Positions 34,076 through 44,949 of a stretch of DNA of 64,000 nucleotides are shown here, one piece after another. The notes beneath the pieces are model-generated. The model had not been told where the DNA came from. It searched no databases and saw only the letters and a program-made list of their open reading frames with translations. The stretch lies in assembly GCA_963663975.2 (NCBI GenBank), contig CAXXRA010000001.1, forward strand, positions 82,007 through 146,006. The letters run 5' to 3'. Made by a program: the position numbers and the translations under genes. The DNA is from JANQRX01 sp963663975. Lineage in GTDB: Bacteria > Pseudomonadota > Alphaproteobacteria > Rhizobiales > Kaistiaceae. How positions within the stretch are numbered: the first letter of the stretch is position 1; the number at the start of each line of letters is the position of its first letter.

Positions 34076-35533
34076 TCAGGACGCGATGTAGATTGGACTG
34101 GTCAGGGCACGACGTATCGGGTGGTTGAGCATATCGTCCCATTCGGAATGCCCCGGCCGTCGATCCCCGAGATAGGCAAACAAATCAGCGACGATCCGCT
34201 GGCGGGAATCGTCCGCGACGATTTCGACCCGCACGAAAGCTGCCGGCGCCACCAACCGCTCGACGTGTTGCCAGTCATCCGACCGGACTTCGAGATCTTT
34301 GGTACAGCCGGTAGCATCCCAGACGTGCAGCCGATCGCCCCCAGCTCCGCGGACGGCAACGAAGAGATCATGATCACCAGGCGGCAATGCGTCGCCCGGT
34401 CCCGCTTCGCCAATCGCCAGCGTGACAGCCGGGCCCGACGGACTTTCCGACACAAAGCTGCGCCCAGCCCGCATCGCCTCGATGATCCCATCTGCGGACA
34501 ACTCTTCGAGCCAGAGCCAGGTGCACGGGCGTGCCAGGGTGAATGGATTGTTCGCCGGTTCGCCAGCGGGCTGATGGAAGTCCGACGACCCGAGTGCCGT
34601 GATCCGCCGCCCCTCGGCCAATCGCGCCTGATAGCGGGCAAGAGAGACGAAATTGCCCGCCAACCAATGACTTTGCCAGACTTCCATACAGTCGATTTGG
34701 GGTACTGGATATTGCCAGGGGATCGTCGGTTTGTCGTGATTGATCGAAAACAACGCTCCCGAGTTTCGAATGCGTCGCACCATCGCCAGAACATCCGCAT
34801 CCGAGCTGACGCGGAAGTCGAAGACTTCGCGCGCCCCAAAAATGTTGGCGTGGCCGCGTTCGGTTGTGAACTCGTAAGCCTGCACGAACACCAGATCCGG
34901 GCTGGACGCCTGATCGAAATATGCCGCCTGCTGCGTCGTCGTGTTGTGATCCGTAACGGCGAGGAAGTTCACCCCTTCGCGCCGGGCCGTTTCATGCAAC
35001 TGCTGCGGCGCGCCCTTGGCGTCCGAGTGGAAGGTATGGCAGTGCAGATCGCCGCAATACCAGCCGGGTGCCCGACGCGCCGGCGCCGGGCGGAATGGCG
35101 CGTGGAAGAAACCTCTTTCCTCATCGGAGAATCCGATCTCGATCGCGACCTCGACGGGATCAGCGGGGAGGCGATAGAGCCCAAGCAGAACCCACCATGT
35201 CCCACTCTGGATCTCACCGGGTTGGTAGCCGGGTGTCGCGGCATCGCACCCGATGAAAAACCAGTCGCGCGCGCCGCCGCTCCACCCTCGCAATCCCTTT
35301 TCGGATGGAAAGTCCACAAGGCGCGGGTCTCCAACGCCAAGGTCAATGACGCAATCTTTGGATTTCTCATATGCGTACCGGACTTCAATGCGTGTCGTAC
35401 CGGCCGGCACATCGAAGGGTACTTGAAAATAGGGACTGGCGGCTTTGTCGGACCGGTCCAGTTTCAGTTTCCTGACGATATTCGGGTCGCGCCGACCTGG
35501 GCTTGCCCGCAAAATCGAACCGGGCTTTTTCAT
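34076..35533 (-). CDS. PHP-domain metallohydrolase (CehA/McbA-like)
   Basis: A 485-aa protein. The first 150 residues are a beta-rich domain (PYFQVPFDVPAGTTRIEVRY). The PHP domain starts at about 158 with GWYCGDLHCHTFHSDAKGAP (metal ligands His164 and His166), FLAVTDHNTTTQQ (Asp195, His196), GHANIFG and SINHDKP. CehA/McbA-type members cut phosphoester or carbamate bonds. The gene faces the ABC operon tail to tail with 11 bases between them. Together with the DUF5054 glycosidase-like gene it suggests uptake and breakdown of a phosphorylated or substituted glycoside. The C-terminal 100 residues (SGPAVTLAIGEAGPGD onwards) form another beta domain. Confidence 0.83.
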   Translation of the reverse strand: MKKPGSILRASPGRRDPNIVRKLKLDRSDKAASPYFQVPFDVPAGTTRIEVRYAYEKSKDCVIDLGVGDPRLVDFPSEKGLRGWSGGARDWFFIGCDAATPGYQPGEIQSGTWWVLLGLYRLPADPVEVAIEIGFSDEERGFFHAPFRPAPARRAPGWYCGDLHCHTFHSDAKGAPQQLHETARREGVNFLAVTDHNTTTQQAAYFDQASSPDLVFVQAYEFTTERGHANIFGAREVFDFRVSSDADVLAMVRRIRNSGALFSINHDKPTIPWQYPVPQIDCMEVWQSHWLAGNFVSLARYQARLAEGRRITALGSSDFHQPAGEPANNPFTLARPCTWLWLEELSADGIIEAMRAGRSFVSESPSGPAVTLAIGEAGPGDALPPGDHDLFVAVRGAGGDRLHVWDATGCTKDLEVRSDDWQHVERLVAPAAFVRVEIVADDSRQRIVADLFAYLGDRRPGHSEWDDMLNHPIRRALTSPIYIAS

Positions 35534-35697
35534 CCCCTTGGTGCCCCCATCTTAGTGCGAACCGGCAACTGTTACCCAAGAATCAACGACGTTGCGATAC
35601 GCGGCCGGGATGTTGAAGCCTGGACTCCGACCTGCATGATCCGACCTCGCTTGCGCACCGGCGCGAGGTGGTTCTGCACGAAGTGGGGGAGTGAGGT

Positions 35698-38685
<2,988 letters not shown>

Positions 38686-38853
38686 CGTCGTTTGTGTCCG
38701 AGGGGAGGCGGCGATGGGCCGCCGGGTAAATCTAGGCACTTCCTGTCGTGGCGCAAGCGATGGTGCGCGCTTCGTCCAATGATGTTTGGCTCACCCGCGA
38801 CTTTGCTGACACCAACGTCACGGGCATCCATCACTTTCTGTGTCGCACATCCG

Positions 38854-38868
38854 GAACAGAAAGTGAAC
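38854..38868. promoter_or_regulatory. LexA (SOS) box, uvrA-proximal
   Basis: GAAC-AGAAAGT-GAAC, an exact match to the alphaproteobacterial LexA site GAAC-N7-GAAC. It lies 169 bases upstream of the uvrA start. The same stretch also forms a 10-bp inverted repeat, CACTTTCTGT at 38831-38840 and ACAGAAAGTG at 38856-38865, spacing 15. Confidence 0.8.
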
Positions 38869-38904
38869 ACCAGCCCTTGGACCGGCCACAGCGGCCGACA
38901 AAGC

Positions 38905-38919
38905 GAACAAAGCTCGAAC
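38905..38919. promoter_or_regulatory. second LexA (SOS) box in the uvrA-ku spacer
   Basis: GAAC-AAAGCTC-GAAC, again an exact GAAC-N7-GAAC match, 51 bases from the first. It lies in the divergent region between uvrA and ku and could act on either gene. Confidence 0.75.
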
Positions 38920-39058
38920 GCACGCTAAATTTTGCCCCGATAATTTGAGCGTTAACCCCTCACGCTCTACTGTGCTTGTTTGGCGTGGGTGCTGTCCCTG
39001 TCCGGGGGCGGCGATCCCCCGCATGTTTGTGACGAGTAGCATTGTTGAGGAGGCGGGC

Positions 39059-39972
39059 ATGCCTGCGCGTGCGTACTGGCAGGGACAGATCCGACTGGCC
39101 CTGGTGTCGATTCCGGTTCAGGTTTTCTCGGCCACCAAGAGTGCGGCCCGAGTGCGGTTCAACCAGATCCACAAACCGAAGCGGCAAACGGATCCGCTAC
39201 GAAAAGGTGGTGCCCGGCATCGGCGCGGTCGACGCCGCCGATATCGTCAAGGGCTACGAGGTCGAGAAGGGCAAATACGTCCTCCTCGACGACGAGGAGA
39301 TCGCCGACGTCAAGCTCGAGGCCAAACGGACCATCGATCTGGTCCAGTTCGTCGATGAAGGCGAGATCGATTCCTTCTACGTCGACAAGCCCTATTACGT
39401 CGCCCCGGACGATCCCGGACGAAGACGAGGTCGCGGGCGAAGCCTATGTGGTTCTGCGCGATGCGCTGAGCAAGTCGGGCAAGGTCGGGCTCGGCCACAT
39501 GGTGGCGCGCGGCCAGGCGAGCATTGTCGCACTGCGCGCGTCCGGCAAGGGCCTGGTCATCGAGACTCTGCGCTATGCCGACGAGCTGCAGAAGCCCGAT
39601 GCCTTCTACGCCGAAGTACCGGACTCCGAGCCCGAAGAGGAGCTGCTGAACCTGGCCACCGAGCTGATCGAACGCAAGGTCAAGACGTTCGACGCCAAGG
39701 CCTTCAAGAACCAATACGACATTGCCCTGCGTGAGCTGATCGACGCCAAACTCGAGAACCGGCGCCCGCACGAAATCGACGAGCCGGAACTGGGCGGCAA
39801 GGTCATCGACCTGATGGAAGCGCTCAAACACAGCGTCAAGACCAAGCCGGGCCGTGCCAGGAGCGCGGCGGCCAAGGCTTCGGCGCCCAAGAGGACCTCT
39901 GCCGGCAAGGCCCGGACCACCAAACCGGCAAGGGGCGGCAAGTCCGGCGGCAAGGGGCGCCGGGCCGCCTAG
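39059..39972 (+). pseudogene. ku: non-homologous end-joining protein Ku, two frameshifts
   Basis: Ku forms the ring that binds double-strand ends and recruits LigD. It starts MPARAYWQGQIRLALVSIPV and FSATKSAARVRFNQIHKP; an extra A near 39179 shifts the frame. The next piece RIRYEKVVPGIGAVDAADIV continues to DKPYYVAPDD, where an extra G near 39415 shifts again. The last piece EVAGEAYVVLRDALSKSGKV runs to a Lys/Ala/Gly-rich tail ending GGKGRRAA. Deleting the two bases restores a full Ku of about 300 residues. Either a pseudogene or two sequencing errors. It was probably co-oriented with ligD before the GIY-YIG unit came between. Confidence 0.88.
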
Positions 39973-39990
39973 CCGACCGCTGGGTAGGGC

Positions 39991-40041
39991 GGTCCCGCAT
40001 CTGCGGAGCAGCACTTCGCGCCGCACCGAGTGCGGGACGAC
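39991..40041. repeat. left 51-bp inverted repeat of the GIY-YIG unit
   Basis: Begins GGTCCCGCATCTGCGGAGCA and ends TGCGGGACGAC. It matches the reverse complement of 40356-40406 with a single mismatch. The repeat is itself partly palindromic (GTCCCGCA against TGCGGGAC), so it can fold like a REP sequence. Confidence 0.95.
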
Positions 40042-40045
40042 ATCG

Positions 40046-40333
40046 TTACGCGTTGAACCTGTCGTAGAGGTCTTCCCAGTCGGGATTCGTGCGCTCGATC
40101 AGATCAATCTTCCACGCCCGACGCCATTTCTTGAGCTCCCTAGCAATGGCCGCCCGCACATCGGGATAGGGCTCGGCCAGCATCAGCCGAAAGATGCGAT
40201 AGCGCGCGGCATGGACGCTGCCCTGGCCCGAGCGGTGCTGCTCGACGCGCCGTGCAAGGTCGTTTGTGACCCCAAGGTAAAGTGCGCCGCGCGTTCGACT
40301 GGCGAGGATGTAAATCCAATACGTTCGTTCCAT
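40046..40333 (-). CDS. GIY-YIG nuclease-family protein
   Basis: A 95-aa single-domain GIY-YIG protein: TYWIYILASRTRGALYLGVT (the motif reads WIYI and LYLGVT), NDLARRVEQHRSGQGSVHAA with the catalytic Arg, and ARELKKWRRAWKIDLIERTN with the metal-binding Glu, ending NPDWEDLYDRFNA. Stand-alone members of this kind are widespread and mostly uncharacterised. The gene fills nearly all the space between two 51-bp inverted repeats, and the 416-bp unit lies between ku and ligD in reverse orientation, so it looks like a mobile unit inserted into the end-joining operon. Confidence 0.9.
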   Translation of the reverse strand: MERTYWIYILASRTRGALYLGVTNDLARRVEQHRSGQGSVHAARYRIFRLMLAEPYPDVRAAIARELKKWRRAWKIDLIERTNPDWEDLYDRFNA

Positions 40334-40355
40334 GGGGGCATCTTGGTGTCAGGGC

Positions 40356-40406
40356 GTCGTCCCGCACGCGGTGCGGCGCGAAGTGCTGCTCCGCAGATGC
40401 GGGACC
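40356..40406. repeat. right 51-bp inverted repeat of the GIY-YIG unit
   Basis: Begins GTCGTCCCGCACGCGGTGCG and ends CAGATGCGGGACC; the mirror of 39991-40041. It lies 23 bases upstream of the GIY-YIG start codon, so it also covers that gene's probable promoter region. Confidence 0.95.
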
Positions 40407-40469
40407 CTAGCACCTCCGCCGGCGGCAGCGCGCCTCGTCATCGGCCTTGCCTGCCGCTAGTCTCGTGCC

Positions 40470-43042
40470 ATGGCCCACCGCAAGCTCAGGAGCTATCGCG
40501 CCAAACGGGATTTCAGCCGCACTGCCGAACCCGCCGGCGGCGAACGCGGCGCCGGCGACGGCCACCGCGGCCGCCGCTATCTGATCCAGAAGCACGACGC
40601 CACCCGCCTTCACTTCGATTTTCGTCTGGAACGGGACGGTGTCCTGTTGAGCTGGGCGGTTCCCAACGGGCCGAGCCTCGACCCCAAGGAAAAACGCCTC
40701 GCCGTCCATGTCGAGGACCATCCGCTCGACTACGGCGATTTCGAGGGCACCATCCCCAAGGGCGAGTATGGCGGCGGCACGGTGATGCTGTGGGACGAGG
40801 GCAGTTGGGAGCCGGTCGGCGACGCCGAGGCCGGCTACGCCAAGGGCGATTTCAAATTCGTTCTGCATGGCCGGCGGCTGCGCGGCACCTGGGTCCTGGT
40901 GCGCATGAAGCCCAAGCGCGGCGAGCGCTCGCGCCATGAAAACTGGCTGCTGATCAAGGAGCGCGACGCCCACGCCATCGCCGAAACCCGCCCCCTCACC
41001 GAGCGGGCGCTGACCAGTTCACGCTCGGCGCGGACCATGGAGGAGATCGCCGCCGGCAATGTCGAATGGGTCGAGGCCGGCTATCGTTTTAAGGAGCAGC
41101 CAACCGCTCGGTCGAAGGCCACGACCAGGCGGACGCGAAAACCGGCGCCGCCGAAATTCGTCCCGCCGCAACTGGCGACCTCGACCGAGGCGCCGCCGGC
41201 CGGCGATGCCTGGTTGCACGAGATCAAGTTCGACGGCTACCGTATCCAGGCGGCGATCGGCGGTGGCCGGGTGCGGCTGCTGACCCGGACCGGTCTGGAC
41301 TGGACCGAGCAGTTCGAGGCGATCCGCCAGCCGCTGGCGGACCTGCCGTGCTCGTCCGCGCTGGTCGACGGTGAGGCCGTTGTTATCGGCCAGGATGGCC
41401 GCACCGACTTTCCGGCATTGCGCGAGGCGCTTTCCGCCGGCGGCGCCGGAATCACTTATCGGGCGTTCGATCTGTTGTCGATCGACGGCAAGGATCTGCG
41501 CCGTGAACCTCTGGTCAAACGCAAGAAGGCGCTGGCGACCCTGTTCGCCGACCAGCCCGCCGCCGGCCCGCTGTTCTACTCCGATCATTTCGTCGGTCAC
41601 GGCGCCGACATGCTGGCCCAGGCGTGCGAGATGAAACTCGAAGGGGTGGTGTCGAAACGCGCCGACGCCAAGTACCGCTCGGGCCGCACCAAGACCTGGT
41701 ACAAGACCAAGTGCGGCCTCGGCCAGGATTTTTTCATCGTCGGTTGGCGCCCGTCATCGGTCAAGGCGCGCCCGTTCTCCTCGCTCCTGCTGGCGACGAA
41801 AGGGGCCAACGGGCTCGCCTATCGCGGCCGCGTCGGCAGCGGTTTCGGCGACCGCGAACTGGAAACCGTCTGGGCGGCGCTGAACAAGCGCGTGACCAAG
41901 AAGGCGCCGCTTGAGGTCCCACCGGAGATCACGCGCTCGGCCCGTTTCGTGCGCCCGGAGCTGGTGGCGGAAGTGGAGTTTGCCGGCTGGACCGGCGAGG
42001 GCTATGTCCGCCATGGCGTGTTCAAGGGGCTGCGCGCCGGCCCGAAGCCGACCGACATCAACGCCGATACGCCGGCGGCTCCGAACAGGAAGCCTCGCGC
42101 AAAAAAACCGCCAGCGCCGAGCCTGGTGACCATCGACACCGATCGCGACGCCGGCACGGTAAGTGTCGCCGGCGTTCGCATCACCCACCCGGATCGGGTG
42201 GTCTTTCCCAGCCAGGCGATCACCAAACGCCCGGCTGGTCGACTATTACCTGGCGCTCGCCGACCACATCCTGCCGCACGTGGCGGATCGGCCGCTCAGC
42301 CTGGTGCGTTGTCCGTCCGGCGCCGATGGCGACTGTTTTTTCCAGAAGCACGCTTCGCCGGGTTTTCCCACCGCTTTCAAGCCGATCCGGATCAAGGAAA
42401 AACGCAGTACCCAGGCCTATCTCTACATCGAGGATGAGCGCGGCCTGGTCGCCTCCGTTCAGATGGGCGTGCTCGAACTGCACATCTGGGGCTCGCACAT
42501 CGACACCCTCGAACAGCCGGATCGGCTAGTGTTCGATTTCGATCCCGACGAGGCGGTCGACTTCAAGACGGTGAGGGAAGCGGCGCGCGACATGCGGGGC
42601 GCGGCTGAAGGCCCTGGGGCTGGACGCGTTCGTCATGGCGACCGGCGGCAAGGGCTTGCACGTGGTGGTGCCGCTGACGCCCCATCATGAATGGCAGGAC
42701 GTCAAGGCCTTCGCCGAGGCGATGGCGCGGGTGATGGCGGCCGAGAACCCGGACCGCTATCTCGCCGAGATGTCGAAGACCCGGCGCAAGGGGCGCATCT
42801 TCGTCGACTATCTCCGCAACGGCCGCGGCGCCACGGCGATCGCGCCGTTCTCGACCCGGGCGCGCAAAGGCGCGCCGGTCGCCTGGCCGGTGGCCTGGTC
42901 GGCCCTGTCGCGGCTCGGGTCCGCCGACAGGTTCACCGTCGAAGCGGTCGCCGACAATCTCAAGAAGCTCAACAAGGACCCGTGGGCGGGATATTTCGAC
43001 GTCGATCAGGTCCTGCCCCTGGACGCGTTGCGTGGCAGGTAA
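40470..43042 (+). pseudogene. ligD: ATP-dependent DNA ligase LigD, two frameshifts
   Basis: LigD repairs double-strand breaks with Ku. Domain order: phosphoesterase (HDATRLHFDFRLERDGVLLS, residues about 40-170), ATP ligase (adenylation site WLHEIKFDGYRIQ near 250; CEMKLEGVVSKRADAKYRSG), OB fold to about 530, then primase-polymerase. The polymerase is split: an extra C near 42228 after SQAITKR shifts into LVDYYLALADHILPHVADRP; an extra G near 42597 after ARDMRG shifts into MATGGKGLHVVVPLTPHHEW, ending DQVLPLDALRGR. The ligase part could still be made from ATG 40470 to the stop at 42437. Both changes are single-base insertions, as in ku. Confidence 0.9.
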
Positions 43043-43082
43043 CGTAAGGCCGTAAGGCCTTGTTTCCCGGCGCAATATATGA

Positions 43083-43097
43083 GAACATAACGGGAAC
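43083..43097. promoter_or_regulatory. LexA (SOS) box upstream of ssb
   Basis: GAAC-ATAACGG-GAAC, an exact GAAC-N7-GAAC site, 95 bases before the ssb start. SOS control of ssb fits its role in repair. Confidence 0.8.
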
Positions 43098-43191
43098 AAC
43101 AATCGTCTGTGGAATAATGGCCTGGGCACGGGACGGCCCGGCCCGCGGACGATAGGGTGTCCCCCAAACAGGCAAGAGAGAAGGCAAAGTC

Positions 43192-43683
43192 ATGGCGGGT
43201 AGCGTCAACAAGGTCATTCTGGTCGGAAATCTCGGTCGCGACCCCGAGGTCCGGCGGCTGAATTCCGGTGCCGCGGTCGTCAATCTGCGCATGGCCACAT
43301 CGGAATCGTGGCGTGACAAGACCACCGGTGAACGCCAGGAACGAACCGAGTGGCACAGCGTAGTGATCTACAACGAAAACCTCGGCAAGATCGCCGAGCA
43401 ATATTTGCGCAAGGGGTCCAAGGTCTACATCGAAGGCCAATTGCAGACCCGCAAATGGCAGGACCAGTCGGGTCAGGACCGCTACAGCACCGAGGTCGTG
43501 CTGCAGCGCTTCCGCGGCGAGATGACCCTGCTCGACCGTGCCGGCGACAGCGCCGGCGACCGATCATCGGCTGAGGGCGAGTCGAGCTTCGGCCGCTCCA
43601 GCCCGCTGCAGCCGGCCGACGACAAGGGCAATTCCATGGGCCAGTCGCTCGGCGAGGAGATCGACGACGAAATCCCGTTCTAG
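43192..43683 (+). CDS. ssb: single-stranded DNA-binding protein
   Basis: A 163-aa SSB. The OB fold reads SVNKVILVGNLGRDPEVRRL, RTEWHSVVIYNENLGKIAEQ and GSKVYIEGQLQTRKWQDQSG. The Gly/Ser/Asp-rich linker leads to the acidic tip DDEIPF, which docks partner proteins. It protects single strands in replication, recombination and repair. ATG 43192 is preceded by GAGAGAAGG. A LexA box lies in front. Confidence 0.97.
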   Translation: MAGSVNKVILVGNLGRDPEVRRLNSGAAVVNLRMATSESWRDKTTGERQERTEWHSVVIYNENLGKIAEQYLRKGSKVYIEGQLQTRKWQDQSGQDRYSTEVVLQRFRGEMTLLDRAGDSAGDRSSAEGESSFGRSSPLQPADDKGNSMGQSLGEEIDDEIPF

Positions 43684-43696
43684 CCGCCACGGCTCC

Positions 43697-44644
43697 TCAT
43701 TGGTGAGCGGTGTCCTCGACGGCCATCGACTCGCGGTGTCCGGCGGCTGACTGCACCTCGATGAACAGCCGGCGGATGATCGGGAACTGCTCGCGGATCG
43801 CCCCATCCAGCGTCTGAATCGCCGCTTCGACCGTGCCCGCCGTCAAACTGTCCTCGAAATCCACCGAGATCGCCAGCAGGACGTCCTCCGGCCCACGGTG
43901 CAGCGTCCGGATTTCGTTGAGCGCCGTGATTGTCGGCGTGGCGGCCACGATCCGTTTGATCGCCTCCTCGACCTCGGGCGAGGCCCCCTCGCCGATCAGC
44001 AGGCCCTTGGTTTCGATCGCCAGCAGCAGCGCCGCCACCGCCAGGATGCCGCCGATGACGATCGAGGCCGCCCCGTCCATCCACGGCAGGTCGAAGGTGG
44101 TCGCGACATAGATCCCGACCAGCGCAACGACCAGGCCGAGCATCGCCGCGGTGTCCTCGAACAGCACCGTGAAGATCGTCGGGTCCTTGGATCTCCGTAC
44201 CGCCTCGAACCAGCCGAGCTTGCCCCGCGTGGTCTGGAACGCGCGGTAGGCGATGAACCATGCCACCGCCTCGAACACCATGGCGACGCCCAGCACGATG
44301 TAGTTGATCATCGGATTGTCGATCGCGTGAGGGGCGCCCAGTTTGCTGATCCCCTCGTAGATCGAGACGCCGGCGCCGACGGCAAAGATCAGGATCGCCA
44401 CCACGAAGGCCCAGAAATAGAGTTCCGCGCCGTAGCCGAAGGGATGGCGGGCGTCGGCCGGACGCCGCGCGCGGCGAATTCCGTGGAGAAGGAGCAGTTG
44501 ATTGCCGGTGTCGACCAACGAATGCACCCCTTCGGACAGCATCGCCGAGGAGCCGGTCAGACTGGCGGCGACGAACTTGGTCACCGCGATCAGCGCGTTG
44601 CCGACAAGGGCGGCATAGACGACCCTGGTTCCGTGCGTCGCCAT
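43697..44644 (-). CDS. cation diffusion facilitator family transporter
   Basis: A 315-aa inner-membrane metal/proton antiporter. Residues 1-200 hold six helices with the CDF signature GSSAMLSEGVHSLVDTGNQL (helix II, Asp in LVDTG) and FEDTAAMLGLVVALVGIYV (helix V). The C-terminal cytoplasmic domain follows (GPEDVLLAISVDFEDSLTAG). The start is ATG 44644 with GGAGGGAG upstream; an open extension to 44833 has no homology. Metal specificity (zinc, iron, manganese) cannot be told. It is read toward ssb, tail to tail. Confidence 0.9.
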   Translation of the reverse strand: MATHGTRVVYAALVGNALIAVTKFVAASLTGSSAMLSEGVHSLVDTGNQLLLLHGIRRARRPADARHPFGYGAELYFWAFVVAILIFAVGAGVSIYEGISKLGAPHAIDNPMINYIVLGVAMVFEAVAWFIAYRAFQTTRGKLGWFEAVRRSKDPTIFTVLFEDTAAMLGLVVALVGIYVATTFDLPWMDGAASIVIGGILAVAALLLAIETKGLLIGEGASPEVEEAIKRIVAATPTITALNEIRTLHRGPEDVLLAISVDFEDSLTAGTVEAAIQTLDGAIREQFPIIRRLFIEVQSAAGHRESMAVEDTAHQ

Positions 44645-44949
44645 GGCGGCTCCCTCCGATGGGGCTGGCTTCCGAATCGCGATTCGCCGACAATCGCGCC
44701 ATGTCGAATGTAGGGCAATCGGCCGCGCCGCGGCGACTGTCGACCGCCGTTCGCGACGACTTGCCGGCACCTTTTGGCGAGCTTTGTGGCCGGTCCGTGA
44801 CCGCGACCCCGAGCCGCTTTCAATTGCTGTCACAAACCATTGAAATCATTATTCTAATCAAGACGGCTAAATCGCCGCAGGCCATTGTACGTCAGGCCCG
44901 GAAACCTTAAATTCTTTGCTGTGTTCCAACTGATTCTCCGGTAGCCGTT
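44645..44949. other. divergent spacer before gyrA
   Basis: 305 bases between the transporter gene and gyrA, read away from each other. It must contain promoters for both, and the last 100 bases are locally AT-rich (AAATCATTATTCTAATCAAG), which suits a gyrA promoter, but no clear -35/-10 pair stands out. Confidence 0.4.
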
